NCBI RefSeq assembly: GCF_021021415.1
Contig: NZ_JAINWJ010000008.1
Location: 174,959 to 238,958 of the forward strand
Length of the DNA stretch: 64,000 nucleotides
Direction of reading: 5' to 3'
Source of the DNA: Martelella mediterranea
Lineage (GTDB): Bacteria; Pseudomonadota; Alphaproteobacteria; Rhizobiales; Rhizobiaceae
Part shown: positions 19,706 to 29,821 of the stretch, one piece after another
Layout of the letters: each line of letters begins with the position of its first letter
Position numbering within the stretch: the first letter of the stretch is position 1
Notes under the pieces: model-generated
Told to the model about the DNA's origin: nothing
The model's database searches: none
Seen by the model: only the letters and a program-made list of their open reading frames with translations
Program-made: the position numbers and the translations under genes

Positions 19706-19780
19706 ACGGAAGCGCGGGCCCGCTCTCACCATGCCGTTTCGAGGCGTTTTCGCAGGCATGCCGCCTCGATGCGGCGCGCC

Positions 19781-20296
19781 CTAAAGCTTGTGCTTGGCCG
19801 CCTTGGTGAACTTCTTGATCACCCGATCGCGCTTCAGGCGCGACAGATAATCGATGAAAAGTGCGCCGTCGAGATGGTCGATCTCATGCTGCAGGCAGGT
19901 GGCGAGCAGACCGTCGGCCTCGATCTCCTGTTCCTTCCCGGCAAGGTCGGTATAACGCACCCGCACGTTCGCCGGACGTTCCACCTCGGCATAAAACTCC
20001 GGTATCGACAGGCAGCCCTCCTCATAGACCGAGCGCTCGTCGGAAGTGTGTAGCACGGTGGGGTTGATCACCACCATGGGCTGCTTTTCGCCCTCATCCC
20101 TGTTGGCGACATCGAGCACCAGCATGCGTCGCGGCACGCCGACCTGGATCGCGGCAAGGCCTATGCCCGGAGCCTCATACATGGTCTCCAGCATATCGTC
20201 GGCAAATTTCTTCAGGTCGTCGTCTATGCGCTCGACCGGTTTCGAGACCGTGCGCAGCAGAGGGTCCGGCAAAATAATCAGTGGCATCGTGGTCAT
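19781..20296 (-). CDS. def: Peptide deformylase
   Basis: Iron-dependent deformylase of 171 residues that removes the N-formyl group from nascent proteins. All three metal motifs are present: [14 protein letters not shown] (motif 1), [17 protein letters not shown] (motif 2 with the Cys ligand) and [20 protein letters not shown] (motif 3, HExxH). The ATG at 20296 gives [12 protein letters not shown]; an ATG at 20287 is better spaced from GGGAGG and is a realistic alternative. It forms a formylation cluster with fmt, although a 280-base gap lies between them. Confidence 0.97.
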   Translation of the reverse strand: MTTMPLIILPDPLLRTVSKPVERIDDDLKKFADDMLETMYEAPGIGLAAIQVGVPRRMLVLDVANRDEGEKQPMVVINPTVLHTSDERSVYEEGCLSIPEFYAEVERPANVRVRYTDLAGKEQEIEADGLLATCLQHEIDHLDGALFIDYLSRLKRDRVIKKFTKAAKHKL

Positions 20297-20452
20297 GCCC
20301 TCCCCATAGCGCAAGTTCGCGCCGGGGGAAATATTTTCATACGTTCTGCCTCAAACCTCCCTTCCCATTATTTCCGTAAATCAATTTGTTCACGTTTTGA
20401 TCTTTATTTCAAGAAGAATCTGCGTTAGGCTCACCACAAGAGAGGTGATGTG

Positions 20453-21625
20453 ATGGATGCAGTGATGGCCCGACTGGCGGCGGCGGATCCGGCGATGCTT
20501 GGCATGGCCAGCGCGCTTTGCATTCTGATTGCAGCTGTCGTCATTCTCATAACCCGTCGCGGCGGGGGGCGGCAGGACACGGGCCTCGAACGCGAGTTGC
20601 AGCAACTGGTACAGGCGCAGAGCGAGATGCAGGGCCGCATGGCGACGATGGCGGAACTGTTCGGCAGCCGCCAGTCGGAGCTGAATGCCGCGCTCGGATC
20701 CCGCCTGGACGGGCTTTCGCAGCGGATCGGCACCACGCTGCACCAGCAGCACCAGACCACCCACGAGAACCTCAGGCGCTTGCAGGAACGTCTCGCCGTC
20801 ATCGACGCGGCGCAGAACAACATCCAGTCGCTGGCCAAGGACGTGGTCGGCCTGCAGGCAATCCTTTCCAACAAGCAGACCCGCGGCGCATTCGGTCAGG
20901 GGCGTATGGAGGCGATCATCGCCGATGCTCTGCCCGCCGGCAGCTACCGGTTCCAGGCGACGCTGTCGAACGGGACCCGCCCGGACTGCGTGGTCGACAT
21001 GCCGAATGGCGCGCCGCCCCTGATCATCGACGCCAAGTTTCCGCTCGAATCCTGGAACGCGATGCGCGCGGCGGAAAGCGACGAGGCAACGCGCGCCGCC
21101 AGCCAGCGTTTCCGCCGCGATCTCGAAACCCATCTCCGCGATATCGCCGGCAAATATCTGCTGCCCGGAGAAACCCAGGATACGGCCTTCCTGTTCGTGC
21201 CCTCCGAATCGATTTTCGCCGATATCCATGAGCATTACGAAGCGGTCGTCCAGCGCGCCCATGCCATGCGCGTGGTGATCGTCTCGCCGACGCTGCTGCT
21301 GTTGTCGATCCAGGTCGTGCAGGCGGTGATGAAGGACCAGCGGATGCGCGAACAGGCGCATCTGATACAGGGCGAGGTCGCCCACCTTCTGGCGGACCTG
21401 ACGCGCCTCAACGAGCGCGTGGCAAAGCTGGAAAGCCATTTCAACCAGGCCCGCCAGGATGTCGAGACCATCCGGATATCGACGGGCAAGATCGCCCAGC
21501 GCGGCGAGCGGATCGCGACGCTGGAATTCGAGACCGGTCGAAAGGAGGCCGAGCCGTCCTCCACCCTTGATGAGGGACAGCAGGGGCTAGGCCGCATGAA
21601 ACTGCGCGTCGTCGACGAGGACTGA
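20453..21625 (+). CDS. rmuC: DNA recombination protein RmuC
   Basis: RmuC-family protein of 390 residues. An N-terminal membrane-anchor helix (about 15-35) is followed by a long coiled coil (45-135), then the nuclease-like core with GRMEAIIADALPAGSYRFQATL, RPDCVVDMPNG, LIIDAKFPLESW, DTAFLFVPSESIFADIHEHYEAVV and RVVIVSPTLLLLSIQVV, all typical of RmuC. The protein is thought to limit recombination at inverted repeats; the mechanism is not settled. GTG 20450 and ATG 20453 are adjacent possible starts after AGAGGTGA. The gene is divergent from def. Confidence 0.95.
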   Translation: MDAVMARLAAADPAMLGMASALCILIAAVVILITRRGGGRQDTGLERELQQLVQAQSEMQGRMATMAELFGSRQSELNAALGSRLDGLSQRIGTTLHQQHQTTHENLRRLQERLAVIDAAQNNIQSLAKDVVGLQAILSNKQTRGAFGQGRMEAIIADALPAGSYRFQATLSNGTRPDCVVDMPNGAPPLIIDAKFPLESWNAMRAAESDEATRAASQRFRRDLETHLRDIAGKYLLPGETQDTAFLFVPSESIFADIHEHYEAVVQRAHAMRVVIVSPTLLLLSIQVVQAVMKDQRMREQAHLIQGEVAHLLADLTRLNERVAKLESHFNQARQDVETIRISTGKIAQRGERIATLEFETGRKEAEPSSTLDEGQQGLGRMKLRVVDED

Positions 21626-21800
21626 TTGCCATCGCCGCTTGCGCGCAATAAAAGCGCAAGGGAATGCATTGGCGGCCGGTTTCGCGATCGGCTGACTGGA
21701 TGCGATGTTTGAGTGTGCTGGATCGGCGGGGCGTGGAAGACGGTCTCGTCCGCCGGCGGAAGGCTTCGCGTAGACCAGCGAGGCTGACGGGAGTAATGCC

Positions 21801-22700
21801 ATGATCACGGTTTTCGGTTCCATCAATATGGACCTCATCGCCACCACGCCGCGCCTGCCGAAGCCGGGCGAAACTGTGGCCGGCACATCCTTTGCCACGG
21901 CTCAAGGCGGCAAGGGTGCAAACCAGGCGCTTGCCGCGCGTCGCGCCGGCTCCGCCGTCGCCATGGCGGGCGCCGTTGGCACTGATGAGTTCGCCTCCGC
22001 CGCAACCGCCCTTCTTGCTGAGGCCGGCGTCGACCTTTCAGCCGTGAAAACCACCGATGGCCCCACTGGCACGGCGATGATCCTTGTCGGCGGCGACGGG
22101 GAAAATGTCATCGTCATCAACGCCGCCGCCAATGGCGAGGTGACCGAGGCGGACGCCGAGGCCGCCGTTAACGCAATGGCGGCGGGCGACACGCTGGTGC
22201 TGCAGCTCGAAATTCCGGCCAATGCCATCCGCACCGCGCTCAAGAGCGCCCGCGAAAAAGGCATCCGCACGATCCTCAACACCGCGCCGCTGACGCCGGA
22301 AGCGGCCGAGCTCGGCGCACTCGCCGATATCGTGATAGCCAACGAGACCGAATTCGAACGGCTTGTCGGGGCCGAAGAGCTTGGCAGCGAAGGGCGGATC
22401 GCCATGCTGAAAACCCGCCATGACGAAACCGGCCAGACCATCGTCATCACGCTCGGGGCCGAGGGCGTCGTCGCCATGCATGAAGGCGACTTCCACCGCA
22501 TCGACGCTCTGAAGATCGACCCGGTCGACACCGTCGGCGCCGGCGACACCTTCTGCGGCTATTTCGCAAGCGGGCTCGATCAGGGGCTGCCATTCGCGGA
22601 AGCCGCGCACCGCGCCGCCGTCGCCGGCGCGCTCGCCTGCCTCAAGCCCGGCGCCCAGCCGTCGATCCCGGAAAAGGCCGCGGTCGACGCGCGGGCCTGA
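21801..22700 (+). CDS. rbsK: Ribokinase
   Basis: PfkB-family sugar kinase of 299 residues. Start MITVFGSINMDLIATTPRLPKPGETV, then GGKGANQALAARRAG (sugar-binding GGKGAN), NEtEFERLVG, and the C-terminal anion-hole/catalytic motif DTVGAGDTFCGYFASGLDQG. These match ribokinase best. It stands as a single gene next to the ChvE-GguAB sugar ABC operon, which is on the opposite strand and converges on it, so a link in pentose use is plausible but unproven. Confidence 0.92.
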   Translation: MITVFGSINMDLIATTPRLPKPGETVAGTSFATAQGGKGANQALAARRAGSAVAMAGAVGTDEFASAATALLAEAGVDLSAVKTTDGPTGTAMILVGGDGENVIVINAAANGEVTEADAEAAVNAMAAGDTLVLQLEIPANAIRTALKSAREKGIRTILNTAPLTPEAAELGALADIVIANETEFERLVGAEELGSEGRIAMLKTRHDETGQTIVITLGAEGVVAMHEGDFHRIDALKIDPVDTVGAGDTFCGYFASGLDQGLPFAEAAHRAAVAGALACLKPGAQPSIPEKAAVDARA

Positions 22701-22739
22701 AATCATCGGCCCCTGGCATTACGCCATCCATTTCCCGGA

Positions 22740-22775
22740 GATCATCGGGCGGTTCATACCAACCGCCCGATGATC
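22740..22775. repeat. Perfect 15-bp inverted repeat downstream of rbsK
   Basis: GATCATCGGGCGGTT and AACCGCCCGATGATC pair exactly around a CATACC loop, 39 bases after the rbsK stop. There is no T run on either side, so it is not a standard intrinsic terminator; it may protect the rbsK mRNA 3' end. Confidence 0.7.
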
Positions 22776-23004
22776 CGGCGGCGCGAGGCATTTTGACCTT
22801 GCTGGACGGCGGAAATGCAAATCCGCATTCGTCTTTCAGGTAGACGCCCGGCGCCAGCGCCCTATTTCAAAAGGAGGTTGCGCTTGTCGGTCGCTGCCGC
22901 TCGGCATGCGCGCAAGAAGCCGAATATTGGTGCGCTGGACCCCAATTGTTAAATTTTTTACTTTTCTTTTGATCCATTTTGCGAGATGACGCGTTAATGC
23001 CCTA

Positions 23005-23103
23005 TCCAGACGCGCCAAGGTGCCGGCTCGTCCGGCAGTCTGGAAAAAGGGGGTGCGCCCCGTGCCCCGGCACATCATCCCCCGATGTGCCGGGGTTTTT
23101 TCG
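23005..23103 (+). ncRNA. Candidate small RNA with three hairpins and intrinsic terminator
   Basis: Three stems can be drawn. CCAGAC (23006-23011) pairs with GTCTGG (23038-23043) and encloses TGCCGG/CCGGCA. A GGGG-TGCG-CCCC hairpin spans 23050-23061. Last comes a perfect 12-bp terminator stem, CCCCGGCACATC/GATGTGCCGGGG (23065-23095), followed by six T. Upstream, TTGATC (22969) and GTTAAT (22993), 18 bases apart, could be a promoter. It may instead be only a distant terminator for rbsK. No family is recognised. Confidence 0.45.
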
Positions 23104-23131
23104 TGTCGGGGTCACGTATGGCGAGCGAAGC

Positions 23132-23153
23132 GGCAGGGCTATGCCGCCCTGCC
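23132..23153 (-). terminator. Hairpin after gguB
   Basis: GGCAGGGC and GCCCTGCC form an 8-bp stem 15 bases beyond the gguB stop. There is no U tract on the minus strand, so it could be a weak terminator or a 3'-end stabiliser. Confidence 0.4.
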
Positions 23154-23167
23154 TTTCCTGTGGGAAT

Positions 23168-24364
23168 TCAGGCCTTGTTCTTGTTGTAGACGTCGAAGAC
23201 GACGGCGGCGAGCAGCACCAGGCCCTTGATCACCTGCTGGTAATCGATGCCGATGCCCATGATCGACATGCCGTTATTCATGATGCCCATGATGAAGGCG
23301 CCGACCACAGCGCCGACGATCTTGCCGACTCCGCCCGACATCGATGCACCGCCGATGAACACCGCCGCGATCACATCAAGCTCGAAACCGTTGCCGGCCT
23401 TGGGCGTGGCGATGTTGAGGCGGGCGGCGAACACCAGGCCGGCGAGAGCGGCCAGCATGCCCATGTTCACGAACACGATGAAGTTCAGCCGCTTGGTGTT
23501 GATGCCTGAAAGAGCTGCCGCCTTCTCGTTGCCGCCGATCGCATAGACCCTGCGTCCAAACGTCGTGCTTTCGGTGATGAATGTGTAGATCACCGTCAGG
23601 ATCGCCATCGAGATCAGCACGTTCGGCAGGCCGCGGAACGAGGCGAGCTTCCACGACACGAACACAAGCACGCCGGCGACGATGATGTTGCGACCCAGGA
23701 AGAAGGACAGCGGCTCATCCTCGATGCCATAGGCGACGTTGCGCACCCGTGACCGCCAGGCGAGATAGACGATCGCGGCGGCTGCGATGATGCCGGCCAC
23801 AAGCGCCGTCATGTTGGGCCGCCCGACCCCGAAGAGATCCGGCACGAAGCCGGTCGACAGCAGCTGGAAGGAGCCGGGAAACGGTCCGACCGACTGGCCG
23901 TTGAGGAGCCAGAGCGACAAGCCACGGAAGATCAGCATGCCGGCAAGCGTGACAATAAAGGATGGTATGCGCCAGTAGGCAACCCAATATCCCTGCCACG
24001 CTCCGATCAGCATGCCGGCAAAGATACAGGCCACGAAGGCGACGACGACCGGCACCTGCCAGTGGACGATCATCACTGCGGCAAGCGCGCCGATGAAGCC
24101 CACGATCGAGCCCACCGACAGGTCGATATGCCCCGCAACGATGACCATCAGCATACCCAGCGCCATGATGATCACATAGGAGTTCTGAAGGAACAGGTTG
24201 GTGATGTTGACCGGCCGCATCAGCACGCCGTCGGTGACGACTTGGAAAAATGCGATGATGACGATCAGGGCGAGCAGGATGCCGTAGTCGCGCATCCTGA
24301 GTGTCAGATAGGAGCGGATCGAGGGCTTGTGCTCGTCTGCGGTGGTTTCCTCAGGTGTATTCAT
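23168..24364 (-). CDS. gguB: Multiple-sugar ABC transporter permease GguB
   Basis: Inner-membrane permease of 398 residues with about ten helices, of the xylose/ribose (BPD_transp_2) type. Characteristic segments: VIIMALGMLMVIVAGHIDLSVGSIVGF, RIPSFIVTLAGMLIFRGLSLWL, GRRVYAIGGNEKAAALSGI and VIAAVFIGGASMSGGVGKI. Together with the upstream ATPase and the ChvE-like proteins this matches the ChvE-GguA-GguB uptake system for aldoses in Agrobacterium. The ATG at 24364 lies 7 bases after the gguA stop; an in-frame TTG at 24385 is less likely. Confidence 0.93.
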   Translation of the reverse strand: MNTPEETTADEHKPSIRSYLTLRMRDYGILLALIVIIAFFQVVTDGVLMRPVNITNLFLQNSYVIIMALGMLMVIVAGHIDLSVGSIVGFIGALAAVMIVHWQVPVVVAFVACIFAGMLIGAWQGYWVAYWRIPSFIVTLAGMLIFRGLSLWLLNGQSVGPFPGSFQLLSTGFVPDLFGVGRPNMTALVAGIIAAAAIVYLAWRSRVRNVAYGIEDEPLSFFLGRNIIVAGVLVFVSWKLASFRGLPNVLISMAILTVIYTFITESTTFGRRVYAIGGNEKAAALSGINTKRLNFIVFVNMGMLAALAGLVFAARLNIATPKAGNGFELDVIAAVFIGGASMSGGVGKIVGAVVGAFIMGIMNNGMSIMGIGIDYQQVIKGLVLLAAVVFDVYNKNKA

Positions 24365-24371
24365 CGCTTTC

Positions 24372-25892
<1,521 letters not shown>

Positions 25893-25982
25893 GACACCTG
25901 TCACCGTTTGGCACCGGATCGCGCCTCAAGCGCCACCCATTCCTTCGACGCGTTACAAGCCCCTGGGGCTCGCGTGCGTCAG

Positions 25983-26009
25983 CCCGCCGCCGGAAATGCC
26001 GGCGACGGG
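25983..26009 (-). promoter_or_regulatory. Intercistronic hairpin between chvE-like gene and gguA
   Basis: CGCCGG/CCGGCG with a flanking CCCG/CGGG pair (one mismatch) forms a 10-bp hairpin in the 140-base gap. Such hairpins between binding-protein and ATPase genes often stabilise the upstream mRNA and help overproduce the binding protein; that role is inferred here. Confidence 0.4.
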
Positions 26010-26032
26010 CCCATTGAACTGGCCTCAGACGG

Positions 26033-27106
26033 TCAATTCTCGATCTGCTGCATGGTGTAATAGCCGCTGTCATCGACCAGGATCTGCTTCCAGTTGTCCT
26101 GGGTTACGATCACCGGCTCCAGCAGGTAGGACGGCACGTCCTTCTCGCCGTTATTGTAGGTGCTGGTGTCGTTGACTTCAGGTTCCTTGCCCTCGCCGAT
26201 GGCTTCCACCATGCCGACTGTGACGCCGGCGAGCTTGCGGGTATCCTTGAAGATCGAGGAATACTGGTCGCCGTCGATGATCGCCTTGACGTTGGGCAGG
26301 TTGGAATCCTGGCCGGTGATGATCGGCATCTTCATGTCGCCCGAGCCATACCCGATGCCCTTCAGTGACGAGATGGAGCCCATGGCAAGGTCGTCATTGG
26401 AGGCGTAGACGCCGTGCAGCGGCTTGTCGGTGTAATAGGCCGAAAGCAGGTTATCCATGCGCGCCTGGGCGGCGGCGTTCGACCAGTTCAGCGTGCCGAT
26501 CTTGTCCATGCCCATCTGGCCCGACGGGATCACGATATCGCCGGAATCGATCAGCGGCTGGAGCACGGACATCGCGCCGTCATAGAAGAAATAGGCGTTG
26601 TTATCGTCCGGCGAGCCGCCGAAGAGCTCGACATTCCAGGGTTTGGTGTCGGGGAAGCGCTCCTTCAGCCCCTCAACCAGGCTGTTGCCCTGCAAGACGC
26701 CGACCTTGTAGTTGTCGAAGGTCGCGTAATAGTCGACATCGGGCGTGTTGAGGATCAGCCGGTCATAGGCGATCACCGGAATGCCGGCGGCGCCCGCATT
26801 GGCGAGCGGACCGGTGAGCGAGCCGCCATCAATCGCCGCGATCACCAGAACGGTGACGCCCTTGGTGATCATGTTCTCGATCTGCGACAACTGCTGGGGA
26901 ATTTCGTTCTCGGCATATTGCAGGTCGGTCTTGTAGCCGGCCGCCTCGAACTGCTCGACCATGGACGCGCCATCCTTGTTCCAGCGGTCAAGGCCCTTGG
27001 TCGGCATGGCGATGCCGACATAGCCCTTGTCGGCGGCGATCGCCGGCGCGGCGACAGCCATTGCCGCGACAGAGGCGGCTGCGAAAATGGAGATAATCTT
27101 TTTCAT
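26033..27106 (-). CDS. ChvE-like sugar-binding protein, diverged copy (gguA-proximal)
   Basis: Periplasmic solute-binding protein of 357 residues (signal peptide 1-25, cleavage after AIA). It shares the frame of ChvE over its whole length ([54 protein letters not shown]). It differs at segments that line the sugar site: TKGLDRWN (36-43) where the neighbour has [14 protein letters not shown] (205-210) versus TLRWDG, and ASNDDL (235-240) versus SPYDGL. The RW-K and ASND features resemble E. coli XylF, suggesting a different sugar. The ATG at 27106 has GAGAGAGA upstream. It is in line with gguAB. Confidence 0.9.
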   Translation of the reverse strand: MKKIISIFAAASVAAMAVAAPAIAADKGYVGIAMPTKGLDRWNKDGASMVEQFEAAGYKTDLQYAENEIPQQLSQIENMITKGVTVLVIAAIDGGSLTGPLANAGAAGIPVIAYDRLILNTPDVDYYATFDNYKVGVLQGNSLVEGLKERFPDTKPWNVELFGGSPDDNNAYFFYDGAMSVLQPLIDSGDIVIPSGQMGMDKIGTLNWSNAAAQARMDNLLSAYYTDKPLHGVYASNDDLAMGSISSLKGIGYGSGDMKMPIITGQDSNLPNVKAIIDGDQYSSIFKDTRKLAGVTVGMVEAIGEGKEPEVNDTSTYNNGEKDVPSYLLEPVIVTQDNWKQILVDDSGYYTMQQIEN

Positions 27107-27232
27107 GTCTCTCTCCCGTTGAAGGCCGATATGGCCCATTTCCATGAAGGCGCCTCTGCACCCAGCCGCAGCCGGAGATATTTGAGGCACGTAAGTCAAA
27201 ACAGAACGAGGAAAAATCCTTCGCACCGGAAA

Positions 27233-27256
27233 GGGCGGGCGCCGCAACGCCCGCCC
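27233..27256 (-). promoter_or_regulatory. Intercistronic hairpin between the two chvE-like genes
   Basis: GGGCGGGCG and CGCCCGCCC form a 9-bp stem starting 10 bases after the stop of the upstream chvE. On the minus strand TTTCC and, further on, TTTTT follow. It may be a partial terminator or mRNA-stabilising element that sets the ratio of the two binding proteins. Confidence 0.5.
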
Positions 27257-27265
27257 TCGTGGTGA

Positions 27266-28336
27266 TTACTTGAGCTGGTCAAGAGTATAGTAGCCGCTCT
27301 GGTCGACCAGGATTTCCTCCCAGTTGGAGGCGTCGATCGAGACCGGCGACAGCAGGTAGGACGGAACCACCTTAACGCCGTTGTCATAGGTCTCGGTGTC
27401 GTTAATTTCCGGCTCGCCGCCCTGAAGAAGGGCATCCACCATGCCGACGGTCACGCGGGCAAGCTCGCGCGTATCCTTGAACACCGTCGAATACTGCTCA
27501 TCGGCGATGATCGACTTGACCGAGGGTATTTCGGCATCCTGGCCGGTCACGATCGGCATCTGCTGGTCGCCGGTGCCATAGCCCACGCCCTTCAGCGAGG
27601 ACAGGATGCCGATCGACAGGCCATCATAGGGCGACAGTACGCCATGGACCTGCTTGTCGGTGTAGTTGGCGGACAGAAGGTTGTCCATGCGGGCCTGCGC
27701 CTCCGCGCCGTCCCAGCGCAGCGTGCCAACCTGGTTCATGCCCATCTGGCCCGACGGGATCACGATATCGCCGGAGTCGATCAGCGGCTGCAGCACCGAC
27801 ATCGCGCCGTCATAGAAGAAGTAGGCGTTGTTATCGTCCGGCGAACCGCCAAACAGCTCGACATTCCAGGGCTTGGTGTCGGGAAAGCGCTGTTCCAGGC
27901 CATCGACCAGGCTTTCGGCCTGCAGCACGCCGACCTGGAAATTGTCGAAGGTGGCGTAATAGTCGACATCCGGGCTTTCGCGGATCAGCCGGTCATAGGC
28001 GACCACCGGGATGCCGGAGGCGGCGGCATTCGCCAGCGCGTTGGAAAGCGTAGTGCCGTCGATCGAGGCGATCACCAGCGCATCGACGCCCTTGGTGATC
28101 ATGTTTTCGATCTGAGACAGCTGGTTGGGAATATTGTCCTCTGCATATTGCAGATCGGTGGCGTAGCCCGCCTCCTGGAACTGCTCGACCATGGACTCCC
28201 CGTCCGAAATCCAGCGCGCCGAGGATTTGGTCGGCATCGCGATCCCGATCGTGCCCTTGTCCTGCGCAAAGCTCGGCACGGCAAACGACGCAACCGTCAC
28301 TGCCGCAACGGCAAATGCGGAAACTAACAATTTCAT
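27266..28336 (-). CDS. chvE: Multiple monosaccharide-binding protein ChvE
   Basis: Periplasmic sugar-binding protein of 356 residues (signal peptide 1-24, SFA-QDKG). From residue 26 it follows Agrobacterium ChvE closely as I remember it: [71 protein letters not shown] and [19 protein letters not shown] text near the end. In Agrobacterium ChvE binds several aldoses and also signals through VirA; no vir genes are visible here. It is the first gene of the operon and lies 159 bases upstream of a diverged paralogue. Confidence 0.92.
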   Translation of the reverse strand: MKLLVSAFAVAAVTVASFAVPSFAQDKGTIGIAMPTKSSARWISDGESMVEQFQEAGYATDLQYAEDNIPNQLSQIENMITKGVDALVIASIDGTTLSNALANAAASGIPVVAYDRLIRESPDVDYYATFDNFQVGVLQAESLVDGLEQRFPDTKPWNVELFGGSPDDNNAYFFYDGAMSVLQPLIDSGDIVIPSGQMGMNQVGTLRWDGAEAQARMDNLLSANYTDKQVHGVLSPYDGLSIGILSSLKGVGYGTGDQQMPIVTGQDAEIPSVKSIIADEQYSTVFKDTRELARVTVGMVDALLQGGEPEINDTETYDNGVKVVPSYLLSPVSIDASNWEEILVDQSGYYTLDQLK

Positions 28337-28748
28337 ATCTCTCTCCCAATTCGCGAATATCTGTTCGCTCCGCGCCTCGGCCGGCGTGCCGGCGCTCAGG
28401 TCCTCCCCTTCGCAACCCGTGCGGTTGCAAAACGCAGATCGCGCCGCAAGGGTGTTATCAGAACGACGTCAGTGTCAAATTGAGATCAACGAAGCTGATA
28501 TACCAATTCTGCTATATTTGCGGTCGGCACATTATCTAAGCCGTTGAATTTCCAGCCCGCCCGGCTGCGCGAAAACGAGACCGAAGCGGAGGCGCCTTAT
28601 CCTTTGGTCTAACAGGCGCCGACACCAGGCCCTCCCTCCCCCGCGCAACCTCGATCGGCATCGTTTTTGACATCGCGCGATTTTTGCGATTGATGCCGCC
28701 CGCAAGCTGGGTTAAACAGTCCGCGCAGGCGACTAACGCCTGCCCGAA
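28337..28748. other. 412-base intergenic region upstream of chvE and tRNA-Arg
   Basis: Should contain the chvE promoter (minus strand) and the tRNA promoter (plus strand). Near the tRNA, TTGATG (28690) and TTAAAC (28712) are a possible promoter pair, and a 7-bp hairpin GCAGGCG/CGCCTGC occupies 28725-28743. An AT-rich patch lies at 28495-28520. No ORF is convincing and no GbpR-type regulator gene adjoins chvE. Confidence 0.4.
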
Positions 28749-28825
28749 GCGCCCGTAGCTCAGCTGGATAGAGTGTTGGATTCCGATTCCAAAGGTCACA
28801 GGTTCGAATCCTGTCGGGCGCGCCA
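28749..28825 (+). tRNA. tRNA-Arg (anticodon CCG)
   Basis: Complete 77-nt cloverleaf. Acceptor GCGCCCG pairs with CGGGCGC, the D-arm is AGCTCAGCTGGATAGAGT, the anticodon stem is TTGGA/TCCAA with loop TTCCGAT (anticodon CCG, reading CGG), and the T-arm contains GGTTCGAATCC. The discriminator G is followed by an encoded CCA. A T-rich stretch follows. Confidence 0.97.
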
Positions 28826-28869
28826 TTTTTCTTTTGTTCGAATAGTTCGCTCGACGCGGTCAGCGGTCC

Positions 28870-29706
28870 TCAGAAATCCTCGTATTTGAAGATCACGGTC
28901 TCAAGGCCGGGCGTGATCTCGGCATAGGCGCAGGCATCATCGTCCAGTTCCGCGACCCATTGGTGGCCGATATAGGTTTCCATGTCGATCGACTGGCCGG
29001 GGACGAGACGGGCGTAAGGCTGCCGTTTGCCGTCAAAATCGATCCAGTAGAGATCGAACGGGAAATCGAGCGAGCGGTCGGCGGTGAACCGGATCTTGCG
29101 CGTCGCGCCGGTGGTTTCCGTGGCGATGCCGCCGAGACAGGCTTCGACCGAGGGCACATAGACGGTCTCGTCGTCCGCGGCGGCCGGCATCGCGCCGGTG
29201 GAGGGCGACGCGCCCTGCCGGTCGAGACATTCCCGGATCTTCAGCACAGCGGCGGTGGAGCCGGAAAGGTTGAAGCGAAGCGGTTTTTCATCGTTGATCG
29301 CGACCGTCAGCGAAGCCGCCTGCATCAGGAATCCGATCTCGTCACGCGTCAGATGGGACACCGCGTGTCCGCCCTCGAAGCCGAACTGCGAGTCGATATC
29401 GCGGTCGTCAAAGGAAATCAGCGCGCCGTCATAGCGGTCCGCATCGCCGCGCCCCGTCGGCACGACGAGTTGCCAGTTATCCTGATAATTTTCGAGCACC
29501 AGCGGCCCGGAAGGCTCGGTCTTCACAGCGCCGCAACCCAGAAAACCCGACATCGAATGATCGATGGCATAAACCCGCCAGCCCTTGACCTCGCCATAGG
29601 GCACGATCGCGTGTTCCTCGCGATAATCCAGCCAGTTCGACCATGCCGCGCCGGCCTGGAAAACAATCGTCAGAATGAAGAGAATACGAAAAATACCGGC
29701 CTGCAT
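28870..29706 (-). CDS. Secreted protein with C-terminal VHL-beta-like domain
   Basis: Exported protein of 278 residues with an N-terminal signal/anchor helix (residues 5-22). The first 200 residues show no domain I can name. Residues 205-254 match the beta domain of the von Hippel-Lindau tumour suppressor strikingly: YWIDFDGKRQPYARLVPGQ and then ETYIGHQW, against the human pattern W-x-x-FDG-x-x-QPY-x-x-L-x-PG and Y-x-GH-x-W. Equivalents of human W88, Y98, H115 and W117 are present (Trp221, Tyr231, His248, Trp250); Ser111 is Thr244. Bacterial VHL-beta proteins exist, but their ligands are unknown to me. Start chosen at ATG 29706 (GGGGGACAG upstream). Confidence 0.85.
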   Translation of the reverse strand: MQAGIFRILFILTIVFQAGAAWSNWLDYREEHAIVPYGEVKGWRVYAIDHSMSGFLGCGAVKTEPSGPLVLENYQDNWQLVVPTGRGDADRYDGALISFDDRDIDSQFGFEGGHAVSHLTRDEIGFLMQAASLTVAINDEKPLRFNLSGSTAAVLKIRECLDRQGASPSTGAMPAAADDETVYVPSVEACLGGIATETTGATRKIRFTADRSLDFPFDLYWIDFDGKRQPYARLVPGQSIDMETYIGHQWVAELDDDACAYAEITPGLETVIFKYEDF

Positions 29707-29821
29707 GTCGCTGTCCCCCGCGCCACCGAACTTCGTCAACAGCAGTATTGCCATGGGGCTTGCATTTCGGCAATCTCCCAATAGGTTGATATCAACCTAT
29801 TTAAATACGGGAGGAAGAACA

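Larger units (their letters stand above)
22701..23167. other. 467-base convergent intergenic region between rbsK and gguB
   Basis: Contains no convincing ORF. It holds a perfect 15-bp hairpin at 22740-22775, an AT-rich stretch at 22948-22980, a candidate structured small RNA with its own terminator at 23005-23103, and an 8-bp hairpin just after the gguB stop (23132-23153). These are listed separately. Confidence 0.6.

Noticed and set aside
19503..19706. Small minus-strand ORF containing the repeated words IGEPL in the def-fmt gap
   Set aside because: The repetition comes from the 15-bp tandem duplication; there is no ribosome site and the remainder is not protein-like.
28536..28826. Minus-strand ORF beginning MARPTGFEPVT across the tRNA
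   Set aside because: The N-terminus is the antisense of the tRNA-Arg T-arm and acceptor, a well-known spurious translation; the rest shows no domain.
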